A stretch of 64,000 nucleotides of DNA from Tilletiaria anomala UBC 951 (Eukaryota > Basidiomycota > Exobasidiomycetes > Georgefischeriales > Tilletiariaceae), in the NCBI RefSeq assembly GCF_000711695.1, contig NW_013546976.1:1-64000 (forward strand), written 5' to 3'. The position numbers and the translations under genes were made by a program. Of the stretch, positions 32,552-45,554 are shown one piece after another. Under the pieces are notes generated by a model, which did not search any database, was not told the origin of the DNA, and saw only the letters and a list, made by a program, of their open reading frames with translations. Each line of letters begins with the position of its first letter. Position 1 is the first letter of the stretch.

Positions 32552-35500
32552 CTATAATCGTGACGAAGCCCGGAGAGCCATCTCGCGAAGTTCTCGGAAC
32601 TCTGCCTTGCCTGCTGCCTTGCAGAGCTTATGATAGCGGCTATTGTGATCATCAATCAGCCGGATGGGTTTGTCAAACTCCAGAACCTGACCTTTGTCCA
32701 TGACAAGGATGTAGTCAAAGTCTGCTATCGTCCGCAAGCGATGTGCCTGGAGGATGAACGAGAGCGAGGCCATGAGCACTGCGGCTGAATCTCGATCACA
32801 TTCGCTTCAGCTTCACTCACAATAGTCAGAACCGTCGAATTGATGAAAGCTTTTCGGATGGTTTCGGCAATCGCAGCGTCAGTCTCTGCATCCAAGGCCG
32901 AAGACGCCTCGTCGCTGTGAGGTAGCAACCAGCGTGTTTTGTCAACGAGAGTCATGACGAGAACCCTGTGGTCGCGTACTCACAAGAAAACTAGCTTGCA
33001 CGATCCCAGCAGTGCGCGCGCCAAACAAATCAACTGTCGTTCGCCACCGCTGAGGTTGGATCCACCTTCCGAAATAGCATAGGAGAGATCTGAGAATGGA
33101 CTGGAAGCTGCTGCGATCTCATCCGTTGGCACGAGATGCACTTTTTGTAGCGCAGCCTTCACATCATCATCAGAGTAGTCATAGAATGGGTCCACCGCTT
33201 CTCGTAGCTTCCCGCTGAGAATGACAGGATCTTGCGGGACAATCGTGATACGTGATCGCAGCTCTTCGAGTCCTAGTGTGGAAATGTCTACCCCGTCGAT
33301 CTTGATGCGACCAGAAACGGGCTCGACGAATCTAAAGAAGCACGACGCCAGTGTCGATTTACCACACCCAGTCTTGCCGACGATGCCGACTTTTGCTCGT
33401 CCTGGAATCGCAAGCGAGATTCCTTCCAAAATGGTAGGCAGCTCCGGTGCATACTTGATCTCCAAGTCTTCAATCTCAACCGATCCTTCGCTCGGCCACG
33501 ATGGAGGAGGCCCAGGCGGTAGGTGAGTAGGAGGCTCTTGAGGCAGTTCTTGATACTCAATAATGCGCTCTGTCGAAACAGCTTTCTGCTCGAAATTGGA
33601 GGTGCCTGTCAGAGGACATCAAAGCAGGTCAGTCCTCGTACACAAGAGTTGATGGCGCTGCTGGTCGCGAAACTTACAAAGCAGTGCCATGGCTAGTAAG
33701 AAGTCCGTCGTAACGAGAAATGAGGTTGCAAAGCCAGCGCCAGCGCTGTTCGTGTTTGGGTTGAAAAGCAGTGCCAGACTGCCGGCAAGCACAAGGAGCG
33801 CAGAGCTCAGTTGGTACAAGCAAATCATCCAGCGGGTTGTTTGTGAAAGCAGCCATGTGAATCGGGTGCTGTTGTCGGATTTCGAAAGAAGGTCCGCCAT
33901 CATGCGACCTGACGAGCCAAACGCACGCACAACAACCGCGCCGGACAGCAGGTCAGAGAAGCAAGTCGTGATGGGAGATCTTGAGATTGCCTGTGATCTC
34001 CGCAGTATTGCGTGGCTGTCAGCAGCTTGTCTAGCTAGCAAAAGCAGATCACTCACCTCGAGACGCCGCACATCTCTTGTAGTTGTCCGGTACAAAGAGC
34101 CAGTATAGTAGATGAAAGGTCCCAAGAAAAATAGAATCACAATCAAGTTGGCACCGCCGGAAATCACGACGGCTACGATGCCAAATACAAAGCTAAGGAA
34201 GCAGCTGACTAAAGCAGCAAAGAATGTCGGCAGCGATTGGTCGTTCTGATGAAGAATAGGCGCGTTTAGTCATTTTGCTAATAATGCAGTAGTCGGCCAG
34301 CGATGAGCTCTCACATTTTCCATGTCGGATGAAAAGCGATTCAGGAAGCGCCCTTTAGGGATAGTGTCATGAATGCGCAATTTGGCCCGGAAGCACGAAA
34401 CAAGCATTGTTTGGAACAAGCGCTTCGAGGCGCCAAGTGAGACCATGTAGAGCGTCAAGTACGTGAATGCTTTGATGACGCTGGTCATAGACAGGAGTAT
34501 CGCGTATCCCGTCAACCAGTAGAGGGGCGTGCGCGTTGGCGAAGCTCGATTTGCATCGGCGCTGAGATCCTTCAGCCAGAGACTGGCAACGACATCCCAG
34601 CCCGCAAAGATGAAAAAGAGGACGAGTACTGGAGTAAAGTATCGCCACCCGCCTGCTGCTTCGATCCAAGACCTGTACGTCTTCCACGATACCGCGCCCC
34701 GCTGCTTGCTCTCCTCACTCATAACTTTGCGCGTCTGCTTGAGAACTCCAGCTTCTTTGGGATCGTCGCGATCGACTTTGTTGATGCTGGGAGCCTTGCT
34801 TGTCGTGGGGGTCGTAGCAGCCGATGTAGCACCAGTTGTGGGAGTCGCGGCTCCGGAGGAAGGCAAAGAGATGGTTTCATTGGCTTGTGCTGGAGCAGGC
34901 AGCTCGGTCGTTTCAGCCTCCTCTTCCAAGTCTTCCAATAGGCCCGCGTAATGACCTGAACCAAGAAAGGCTTTTGCATCGCCATCGTATCGAACTTCAC
35001 CATTCTCCAGCAGCAGCACCTTTGCAGCGCTGGGCGCGAGCATAGCAACCTGGTGCGAGACCAAGATAGTCGTTCTGTTGGCCAAGAGCGGACCTTTCAA
35101 GAGTTCTTCGTGGATATGGCTGGCTGTATGCGCATCGACCTGCCAAAACAATGGAGTTTGTGATGAGACACACGTTCGACTCTGTCCACAGGGAATACTA
35201 ACGTTTGACAAAGGAGAGTCAAGGAGTAGTACGCTGGCTCGAGAGTAAACGCATCGAGCCAAGCAGACCCTCGTTTTTTGTCCTCCCGACAGACCACTGG
35301 GGCAAGCGCAAGCACAAGGTGAGCGAAGCAGCAACTCGCGATGCGCCAAGCTTTACTCACATGCCCTGTTCACCAATGTCAGTCAAGTCGCCGTCTTCGA
35401 GGATCGCAAGATCAGGCAGGAGAGCACATACGCGCAGCGTTTCGCGGTACCGGTTTTCATCCATGGGCAAGCCCCACGTAATGTTGTCTGCGGTGCCATT

Positions 35501-38500
35501 GAAGTCAGTATCTTCAGATCAGGAATAGATGTTGTGGCCAGGTGGACCCACCTCGCAAGCTAGCATTGACAAGCCAAGCGGTTTGCGGAATATATGCCAC
35601 CAAGTCCGAGCGGATCCACTCATCCGGCTTGATGAAGTCAGGTGCAGTCAGAGGGCCGCCAAGGGCATTGGGATGCGATCGTGGACCAACAATGATGCCT
35701 TCATCGAGTGTCAATTCGCCGAGTAGACCGAGCAGCATCATGCTCTTTCCGGAGCCCACTTTTCCGCAAATGAGATTTATCTTCCCGTATTCGAAGGTGG
35801 TAGTGACCCCTTTCAGCTTAAAAGGGTCAGTGACAGGAGCTGCAGCTGGCTGTGTGCCACTCTCTGGCGGGTGCACCGGCCAAGTGACGGTCGCATTCTC
35901 GAACCTGATTTCTTTGATCGGTTCAGCTGCCTCCCCGTGTGGAAGCTCGACCTCAGGAAGCTCCAAGAATGCCACGATACGACGTAGTGAAACCCAGAGC
36001 TCAACGAGACTAGTCCATAGTTCGAAGAGCTAAGTCAGCTTGGGCCCGGAAAGATACCCTTCAACGACAGTGCAGCGGGAACTCACGACTCGATCAACGA
36101 CGGCAATTCGATCAACGCGAACCTCAGCTCGTTCAATGCTGCAACGGCGGTGAAAGCTTTGGAAGGCGTGAGCTTGCGTCCGTCGACAAGGATAGACCAG
36201 AAGAATGCGATGATGATGACGAGAATAGGTGAGAAGGACATGACGGTCTCGTTGCCTACTTCGCACAGGAATACTTTGTGCAACTCCTTCAGCTCCTTCC
36301 GACGGGAGATCATAATGCGGTCCATCACTTTCGTCTCCCAGGCGGAGAATTTGATCATGCGAATCTAGCAGCATGGGACCACGTTAATAAGAGTCAGTGC
36401 AGTGTCGTCTCGACAGCCAACCAAAAGTCTGACTTACAGCTTCAATCGCCTCGTTGAGGAAAGTGACGCGCTGATCACGCGTTTTCATCAGTCGATCCTG
36501 GAACTTAGAATCGAGTCTCCGGGCGCAAGTGTTCAAATTCGCATTAGCCTTTCCGGGTCCCCGCCTCCGTGCAAGCAGCATCTTCGTACTCACTTGGCGA
36601 GGAGATGGATGACAGGAACAAGCAGTAGACATGAGACCAGACCAACAGCAGCACCCCATCCGAGCAGGAAAAAGACAAAGCTGAAGCCCACGATGATCTC
36701 GATGGGCGCGACGCACATGGTGAAGAGGTAAAAGGACAAGTTGGCGATCCGATCCGTGTCGTTGGATGCAAGCGTCATGACGGCAGCTTTGGATGCAAAC
36801 CTTTTGGCGCCCTCCTCTTCTTCTTCATCCTCCTCACCCTTCTTCTCTTTCTTTCCATCTTTCTTATTGTTGTTGTCGTTGCCACCGTTTTCGACCTCAG
36901 CCACAGTGGCGCTGGGCGAGGAGCCATTTGCGCTGCTATCTCCTTCACCAATCTTCTTTTTCTCGTCCTTCGTCTTCGTTTCCGGCGCGCCACCAGATAT
37001 CTCTTGCCTCCTGAGTGCCTTCTCGAACAGCAGCGATGTCATTTGTTGCTTGATCTTCGACCTGAGCCCACTATTGCAGACCATCATGAGGATGCCCATG
37101 AGGACGTTCTGAGTTAAGCTAGTTGCGAACATGGCGAGGGCCCAGACGACACCTGTGCGTACGTCGCGCACGCCGTTGGCCTCCCCCTGCTCAAAAACGC
37201 TGACGAAGCGGTTGATGCAAAATGCAGGAGCGTAGAAAAGCATCGCACTGAGCCACGAGATCGAGAGCAAAATTGTGATTTCGCTTCGCATCGTGTTCAG
37301 CACAGCCCGGAGCAGCGTCGCCGGTGTAGGCTTATGCACTTTGCTCCGCATGTGTCGCCAGGAAGCGCGCATGTCGCCGAAGAGCGTGATAGCGCGTAGC
37401 TCTGCGTGCAGATATGGCAAGTCCTTCGCCTCCAAGCCGCCACTGCGGTTGGCAAAAAGGATTATAGGAGTCATGTATGTGTGTAGCAGACGCGGAATGA
37501 CTGCTTCGCCGCCTAGCCAGCCCATTCCGATCATCTGTGCAGGTTCAGTGGTTGGAGAAGGCTGGTAGATGCGTGCCGGGCCGACGGGGATCGTTCCGGC
37601 CAACACCAACGCGATGGAGGAGAGGAGGAGCGTGAGGAGTTGCGCGAAGAGCGAGCTTCGCACAGCCCAGTCGACACGCTCCATGGACTGGTGCATCGTC
37701 ATCTGAACGAATGAAGTTACGTCTCTATCGGGTGTTAGTAGATGCAATCCAAAGCTCTGCAGCACAGCACCAACGGCGCGTGCACTCGTGCCGGTAAATT
37801 GATACCGCGTTGGAGCCCTGCTGGCGTACAAGGTGTCTGTGTGGCCAGCGTCTTCCAGCGAAGGAAAGACAGAAAAGTCCTCTGCAATGAGGAGCGTGAG
37901 AGCCTGTGCAGCAAAAGCGAGAAACGCGGCGAGTGACAGCGTAGAGGCGAACATGAATGCTGACAGTGCATTGCGTCGAAGGATTAGAATAGGAATGAGA
38001 AGCTGCACCCGTCAAGGAAGGCATTAGCAAGCATCACTGGTGCGACTTTTTCATTTCCTGTGCGCATCTACATACCCATATTCCTGTTCGTAACGCATAG
38101 TCAGCTAGCAGATATTTCCACTTGGGATGCGCTGCAGTGACCCAAGCGGTCTGCGCAGCGCTCAAAGTAAGCAGGAACACGGCAACAAGCGCAAGGCCAG
38201 CGACACGGCTGCGACCCCTGCGTCGGTAGTCATCATGGTTGACTTCAACGCCAAGCGCTGCCTCGCCCAGCTTACGCTCTTCTTCATTCTCGTACTTCTC
38301 TGGGACTGAGGAGGTTGTATGTTGGTCGCTCGATATCGGGAGCGTCGAGCTGCGTTGCTGATCATAGGAGGAAGACAGGAAAATTCGCCCAGGGAGCACG
38401 GAGCGAAGTAGAGCTCGTAGCAGGAAAAAAACGCCGACTGAGAGGAGAACTAGGGCTATTGGCTCCGCCGCAGAGGTATGGCTTGAGTACTGTTCGCCTT

Positions 38501-38624
38501 TGTCATGATGCCGCGCCGTATGCTGTCCATCGATCCTGGGTGCTAGCCCATGAGGCACCGTCTGTACGCCTAAAGATGCTGCAGTCATCATGAGTTTTGG
38601 TCTTTCTCGAATGGGCCTATGCAT
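32552..38624 (-). CDS. ABCC (MRP-type) ABC transporter
   Basis: Thirteen exons (38624-38076, 38002-36594, 36516-36438, 36364-36087, 36009-35552, 35487-35361, 35296-35203, 35139-34315, 34245-34057, 33990-33678, 33605-32984, 32914-32821, 32746-32552) join in phase to 1743 residues. The N-terminus has extra membrane spans (TMD0-like), then TMD1-NBD1-TMD2-NBD2. NBD1 shows Walker A GKVGSGKS (near residue 852) and signature GLSGGQKTR. Its Walker B is LLLDSPLSNVDAH, with Ser where the family usually has Asp. NBD2 shows GKTGCGKST (near 1517), NLSGGERQL and FFDEASSALD, so site composition is asymmetric as expected for ABCC. TMD1 carries a cytosolic insert very rich in Lys and Glu near residues 570-640. 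Likely substrates are organic anions or conjugates, at the plasma membrane or vacuole. ATG 38624 is the first usable start; ATG 38591 is an alternative. Confidence 0.92.
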
Positions 38625-40384
38625 TTCGTCATGGGATCCTGGCTCTACTTTTGTATCCCTTGCGCAGCTTGGGTGTGTACGAGTCTGGTTCTTCGGGTCG
38701 CCCTTCAACTTGAATCTTGGAAGAAATGCGCCTTCCTTTACAACTCCTGTTTTGCGTATGCACACGTTCGGCAGGCGTTTCCTTTGGCAGGCGGATAAGC
38801 AGAATCAGAGCGTATTGGTGAATCTAAGTGCAGACGAAAAGCGATCGATATGCCAGTAGTTCTGAAAGTGGTGGTTATAAAGTTGTGGTGGAAACTGAAG
38901 CCCCAAGTCGAAGGCAAGCAGAAGTACAGTTAGTCCGAGTCACATTTTGTGACGCCGTGGCGAAGCCGGCGCAGCAGCAGCTGCGCGCCGCGTGGTCTGT
39001 TAGCATACTTGAGGGGCATCTTTGAAAGCCTGACTCTGTGACATGCTGCCCAGTGCCACGTCGGCGCAGTTGCGCAGCATGAATAAAGCTACCGAAAGTC
39101 AATGCCAAATGCCAGACTGACAACAGCTCTGTGCCTCTGTGTTGATGGTCAGTGCAACGACGGGCTACCAGCAGGGCTGCATCAACTGAGAGATCCGTGC
39201 CTGACGAGATTCAATTTGCAAATACATACATACACGTACTGACTCTCCACAACAGCCCAATATGCCACACCAGATCACACCGTCACAGCGAAGTGTAGCG
39301 AACACGATGATCTTACACAACCTACGCCCGATATACGATGGTCCACGATGGTCGCAAATCGCAGCTCGCAGCCCGCGGACAATGGCTGTTATGCTGTCTG
39401 CATCTCTTGGAAGCCTTTAGCTTGAATCACAATACGACGGCAATTTTTTTTGCTTAAGGGTGCTGGTCACAGCTGCTCAGTCTGTACTCTGGGTATGCCT
39501 TCAAACAGGGATGGCCAATGGTCAGGGTTTGGCAACTGTGTCAACCTCTAGCGCTTTTTGCATGTATGCATTCCCTTCGAGGACTCCAGTCTCCAAGTTC
39601 CCACGCCTCAACTCTCTGCGGACTCGACGCAACCCCGATGACCATGCGGTTACCCGTGATTCTGGCATCGTGTTCGTGCAATGTATGAGACACAGCTCCT
39701 ATTACGCCTGTATTTGATGAATTTGATTTCCATGTGTGGTGCCTTATTTTGTATACTCTTATATACATACATACTGTACCAGCAAATGTCGAGTCATCGA
39801 GGCTCGAGTCATCACAGCCTTTCTTTAAATGACATCCAAATTCGAATGCACCTCACCGCTCGCTTGATGGGCGCTCTTGTCACTTAAGCTTCGCCCCTTG
39901 AAACTCGGGACCACTGGATCTACGTTTCGGCGACCGTCGCAGCCATGATTCCATGGTGATTGATTCCTGATGATACGCTGATTATTAATGCTGATGTGGC
40001 TGATCGGCCTTCGACTCGCCAGCGCCCTGAAGTGGCCTGTGTATCATATAACTGACCGCTGATCCGGCATCCTCGTTCTGCAGCTTCTGCGCGCTCGTGG
40101 GCCTGAGCTCCGTGTCGTTGATAAGGTAAACCATTAGGGCGACTCGTAAGCCTAGTAGAGCAAGGTCAGGTGCCAGTTCAACCCTACAACCACCAGGAGA
40201 ACGGGGCAGATTCTGGCCTCCGAGCAAACGTAACTTGACACAAATCCAACGTTCCTTCGAGATCATTCAGAGTAGAGAAGATCAATGTGTATATGGCAGA
40301 CCTATGATCCGTGATCATCAAAATCCGTGTATCGATTACGCTGCTCCTCAAATGCCTTCTTCCCCCATGATGAAGGATCAATAA
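38625..40384. other. Intergenic region upstream of the ABCC transporter
   Basis: This 1.76-kb stretch separates the 3' end of the mitochondrial RNA-binding gene from the ABCC start. It is less GC-rich than the genes. An open frame of 85 codons at 39460-39717 has no family resemblance. I see no tRNA and no repeat beyond short TACA runs. Confidence 0.45.
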
Positions 40385-41710
40385 TCAATGCAAGATGCAA
40401 GTATCAACAGTGTAAGTCGCTCCAAAGCGCTCTGGGTCGAACGGGATGCGATGCCAGCGTCGCACGAATCGGTGCGCTTCACTTTCCGTCTTAAATCGGA
40501 TCAAGAACGATCTCGTCGCCGAGTCTTGGTGTCTTCAGTAAAGGGTATAGACATACCACAGAAAGAGGGTGAAGGGGAGGTCGAGTGGAATGTCAGTTTC
40601 AGATCGACCTATAGGTAGCAAATGCCAAAGAGCCACTCACGAGCGCGGTACTTCCATGACCGGTCGGACCAGCCCTGTCTTACCACTGGTTGCCAAGTGC
40701 CTATCTCCTTCTGTTCCATCAACGTCTACGCACCGCTGCTTGTTGGATGCTTCTCTCTTAGCTCTCTGCGACGCATCCAAATACCGATTCCAAGCGGCTA
40801 GACCGCCAGGCCGATCCAGCGCGTACGCGCCTTTTTCCAGCAAGCGAGCGATGCGCCCCGCATTACAACGCTGCGGCAAACCGCGCATGTGAACTAAGCG
40901 ACCTGAAAAAGTGCCTTCATTCAACAGAACAGATGCAAGCGACGATCGGAGGTGCATTGCATTAAAGAATCCGACGGGTCTGTCGGATCCTCCAATCATT
41001 GGAAGGAGGATTTCTGCAGCTTCGCGTGTCGTGATCTACATGAAAAAGGCGTGAGAAACACACGTCGGCACCCCCCTGAAAAGTTAACGTGCCATCTTGA
41101 AATGCGACTTACAACTTTGGCATGTAAGGGTTCCCCGCCGACCGTGGACTGGCGAGCTAGTTCTGCGAATGATTCCGCAGCTTTATAGGTTCCAAGTGTG
41201 ACGATCGCTCTACCGTTAGGTTTGAAATGGCGGTTGTAAAGGAGTCGGACTGTGGAAATACGAATTAGCTATACTCAACGAACATAAGTTTGATGCAGCA
41301 GTTTACGACACACATGACGCACCTTTATTAATTCTGTTAAGTATATTGACGTCAGAGCGCGCAATTCCTCGCACATCATCCGGAGTTACGCTGTGCGGCA
41401 GGCGCATCAACATTACACAGCGTCGAATGCGCACGTCAGAATGCTCCAAGGCACTCTTCCCTAACGCTAGCTTCGTCATTGCGGCGATGTCTGCGTGTCG
41501 TCCTTCAGTTGTCCCTGCCGCTGTTAAGGGATTCAATGCCGTTTCCGCATCAGCGGAAGAAGATGTCGCATGTGAAGAGAAAATTCGCGAGTGGCCACCA
41601 ACAAGAGCCGGCCTTTGCGTAAGTGGGCATACTGATGCCACACTCGCGCAGAATGGCGCGAGGCCGCGCCGAGGGAACAGCACTCGCAATGCTCTGTACG
41701 AGGTGCTCAT
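40385..41710 (-). CDS. Predicted mitochondrial RNA-binding protein with RRM-like segments
   Basis: Four exons (41710-41323, 41249-41113, 41035-40641, 40532-40385) join in phase to 355 residues. The first 50 or so residues are Arg/Ser/Ala-rich without acids (RALRVLFPRRGLAPF), as in a mitochondrial presequence. An RRM-like segment spans the first intron: RCVMLMRLPHSVTPDDVRGI resembles an RNP2 strand and helix, followed by YNRHFKPNGRAIVTLGTYKA. A second RRM-like half appears in the last exon (FLIRFKTESEAHRFVRRWHR). Similar domain pairs occur in poorly characterised fungal mitochondrial proteins. Binding to RNA is inference from the fold. The last splice was chosen because a nearer acceptor leads at once to a stop. 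Confidence 0.75.
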
Positions 41711-42283
41711 GTTTGCGGTGCAGAGGGGCCGCTGGAGACGCCCGCTTCCTGCTTCTGTTGTTGACGCAAAAGGCGTAGTAGCTATGTAATGTCGCTTGGC
41801 CTTGATGAGGCTGGAGGACTGAAACGCGGAGAGATAGAAAAAGAAGATCTCATCAAGCTCGAACCCACATGCTCTCCACAGAAGTCACCGGCACAGGCGG
41901 GCGAAAAGTTGCACCGTTACACCAATGAAAAAAAAAATGTGAAGCCGCTGCGATGCTGTTGATGTGGTACATACTCGTAAATGCCCCAAACGCTGCATTC
42001 ACCAAGTTGTTATCACGTGATGGTCGCGTCGCGTATTGATGGGCGGCGCGCCACCAAAACAACGCAGAGAGTGGCCGCGAACGTCAGGCAAAGGAGAGAT
42101 GCGCGGTGCGCATCTCGACGAGTGCGCATTCTCGATTCTGCCTTCCCTCCTCCTTTACCTGGGCATATCGGTGCTGACGAAATCGGCATCCGCAGCATCA
42201 CAGCTCACTCAGATCGCATGCGGTATTCGAGCAGCTTCTCTCACCAACCTGCGTGAGAGCCGCCCGAGTCGTTGGCGCCCAGA
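41711..42283. other. Divergent promoter region
   Basis: This 573-bp stretch separates the divergent starts of the mitochondrial RNA-binding gene and the Cep57-like gene. It contains an A-run near 41931 and a CACGTG hexamer near 42016. Confidence 0.45.
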
Positions 42284-45200
42284 ATGACTTTCTATATTCC
42301 CATCTCAGCGCAGGAGGTAGAACGCCGCAAGTTCGAGGAGAGAATGGGTTACAACCAAGCTGCTCGTTTCAGCAGCGACTTCAACTTGGCACATACGCGT
42401 CAGAGTGGCACGTCACAGCCTTCCGATGCTGCCTCTCATCGTGCCCAGCATACCCATCACCGCGAGAAGTATTTCTCGGATGACGTGGGAGACGGTACCG
42501 AAATACCTGGCGTCGGACGTGGGACGTACCGACCAAACTCTTCGCCTGCTCGGCGAGCAGCAGCGCTCGGAAGCAATGTTCAGCATCTGACCCGTTCCAA
42601 TGCCATGACACAGCACTCCACCGAGCGTACCTCATACCCCCAAATCTCGCCAGTTGCAGTCTCAAGGCAAACAATGCAACTAGCGTCAAGCGGCTTACAA
42701 CGACCCAGCATGTCCCACTTCGCCTCGCCCTCAAAAGATTTGCAAGATCCTGCATCCCGCAAGGTCGCCACGCGTCGCAATGGCGATGTATTCTCCAGCG
42801 GAGCGCATCAGCGGCAGCAACAGCATCCACGCGCCTCGGACGGTTCGGACGACTCGGATTTAGACTCAGATTGCTCTTCGCATCACCCGCCCCGCTTCAT
42901 TGGAGACAGGGCTGACTCTACAGGCAATCATGAAGCACTTAGAGCTACGCCGATCGATGAGAGTGTCGACTCGTACGTCGCATACGACAGGCGAGCGAAG
43001 ATCACGGAGGAGATCATCGAGAGATTGGAGATGATGCAGGACGTTAGGGATGCCAAGGGCTCTGAGGTCAGTGCTAGATCATTTTGCATATTTTATTCGA
43101 AGCTGCGCTGATTCTGAATCTCTTGTACAGGATCCTCTCTCCTCGAGAACAAAGGCGACGCGAATTTCCGAGTGCAACCACACAAAGATCTCAATGTACC
43201 ACGATCCCAACTCCCCCTTTGTGGGCACTTCCGCTCCAGCGAAAGCGCAAATCCAGGCTCTCTTGCGCCCTGGGCCGTCTCCGCGTGTACCTATCGCTGC
43301 CCATTCGCGGATCATCAGGAGTCCCGAGAGTCCCAGCCCGGCGAGTGCCAGTTTGAGCCGTCAGTCTGTGCAGCACAGAGCGGCTGCAGACGTGAGGCCA
43401 GAGGCACACGCTGGAAGTGGATCAGATGCGGGAGCAGCGCCTAGGAGGAAGGTTATGCACAGTATCGGAGCCGCAATATCGCCTGCAGGGTCCGCCTTCG
43501 GAGTCCTGGCTGCTGGGCTGAAGAAAGATTTGCGCGGCATTGAAGACGAAAATGCTGAACGGTCTTCATCCTCGGGCAGTGGCTTTGTAGCTGGCAGTCA
43601 AGAGTCCAGCGCTGCTACCAAGGTTGACCACCAGCATCCACTCAAGACAAAGGAGTGGGCAGGCAGCCCTCTTCTCCAAGGCAAGCGCTTGAACCACTTC
43701 TATCTCCCGAGTGGGCAGGACATGGGTCCTGGCGCGCCCGCTACTGGTCTCTATCTGCCCGATGTGACCGGACTGACATCAGCGCTGAACTCGCCGGACA
43801 AGGAGCGCGTGGGCGTGCGGCACGTGCCAGTAGGAGAGAACGTGGGCACGAACGGCCATAGAGAAGAGCAGCTGCAGCGGCTTGAGACGTATGTCGAAGG
43901 AATGAAGGCTGAACTAGTCGCAACGCACGACAAAATCAGGGGGCTCGAAGTGTCACAGGAGAGCTTGGTAGCGAACGTCATCCGTATCAATGAGCAAATG
44001 AGCGGCTTTCAAGAGGAGATCAGATACGCGAGCAAGGACTACGAGAGGGCTGAGAAGCAGACCAGGCGCGAGCCTTTGCGCACTTCTCAGTCCTCGCAAC
44101 AACAGCGGTATCGCCAATCTGATAATTCTCATCACGACAGCCGCATGGCTGAGCCGTCGACATCTATGGTCGAGGGCGATGGTCTGTCCGACCAGATCCA
44201 AGAGCTCACCTTTCAGCTGCAGCATTCTCAAGCTGAAATCCAAAGGCTCCGGGAAGAGCAACAGCATCGCAAGTCAGCCACTTTTGCATTTGCTTCTGCA
44301 GCAAAGTCCAACCACTCTCGAGCAGACGACAGCGAATTGCAGCAGCAGATCTTGGAGCTCCGCAGCGACGTGGCAAGGATCGCCTCGGAGCTCGGCCAGC
44401 TGCGGGGAGTCGTCGAAGGTCATGTTGTGGAAAATTTAAACAGCAAGCGAAATGGAAGGCGTAGCACCGTGCTCAGAGGATACGGGAGCGAAGGCGACGA
44501 GCGGGAGGATGATGGTGGAGGGCGCATTGCGTCAGAGCACAGAGCCCGGTTCGAGAACCCTCTTGTCGCCAGCTCGCCCATCAAGAAGTCTGCATCGATG
44601 CGCAAATCGCGCAGTCCTTTTCTTCCACAGCAGAGCCAGATGCAGCATCGCTCCCGCGACGAACACAGCGGTCAGCGCGAATCGACGAACAATGCAGGTA
44701 GTGCACAAGGCTTCTTTCACGCGGGCTCTCAGCATGATGCAGACGAGACCGTTCGACCAACTCAAACTCGACTCGTTGACGAGGAGGACATCTCGATGGT
44801 GGCGCAAGAGCGGGCGGAAGCGACGTTCCGATCCGTAGCGACGCAGTCAGGCTGTGTCTTCGGCGCCGATGATCATTCGCACGACCCCCGTAAGTGCACA
44901 GTGTGTAGCAGGGCCCGAAAGAGCGAGCGACGCAGGCACGCAAAGAGAGAGAAACTGGAAGAGATTGAGCGCAAGAGAACAGCCATGGTGCAAGAAGAGG
45001 AGGCCTTGTTAGCCTTCATCGACGCTTCTGTTGCTGATGGAGGCCCGAAGAATGCCAAGGCGGCTCTCATATTGGATGGAGGCAAGCTCGATGTTCTGCA
45101 GCGAGTGATCGAAGAATTGCTCGACGACTTTTGGCACCAACGCGAGATTTACTGCAGTCTGGCGGATGAGCTCAAGCTCCTTGAGCCACACGAGTACCGG

Positions 45201-45554
45201 TATAAGATCACAAGCACGCACGTGCTCGAGGCTGTCGACGCGCTCGAATACAAGGCTGAGCGCATCAATCTGCTGCACAGCCTACTGCCAGGGGGTCCAG
45301 CGCTGCCAACCATGGCATCTCGCCGCAGCGAGCACGCTGCTGTGGGAGGCAGCTCCAAACAGAGCCATCATCACTATCGTCAGGCTACGTCCGGTGATAC
45401 GCCTGTGCTTTCTTCTAGAGAGACCCGAATCTTTGAGCCGAGCAGGTTTGCCACGGCGGGAAAAAAGAACAAAGGCAAGCACCCCGAGCGCGGACCGGTC
45501 ACTCTCCGGACAGTGCTCAACAACAGCCCTCCTCATGTCAACGAGATGGAATAA
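42284..45554 (+). CDS. Cep57/Ppc89-like spindle-pole or centrosomal protein
   Basis: Two exons (42284-43066, 43131-45554) join in phase 0 to 1068 residues. The N-terminal 40 residues are compact (MTFYIPISAQEVERRKFEER); the next 350 or so are Ser-rich and disordered. Coiled coil covers about 500-560 and 620-710. The C-terminal region from about 845 contains a Cys pair (DPRKCTVCSRARKSERRR), a basic helix, and a helical block (IEELLDDFWHQREIYCSLAD, then AVDALEYKAERINLLHSLLP). This resembles the microtubule-binding domain of Cep57, also found in the fission yeast spindle-pole-body scaffold Ppc89. The role at the spindle pole is inferred from that resemblance. The tail after residue 1000 is low-complexity and basic. 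Confidence 0.75.

Noticed and set aside
36010-36031. CTTAG acceptor at 36031-36030 for ABCC exon 5
   Set aside because: It breaks the reading frame after exon 4. The ACTAG acceptor ending at 36010 restores it and gives the family sequence.
40540-40640. CTATAG acceptor near 40610 for the last exon of the mitochondrial RNA-binding gene
   Set aside because: In the phase left by exon 3 it leads to a stop after three codons. The acceptor before 40532 keeps the frame and gives the RRM-like end.
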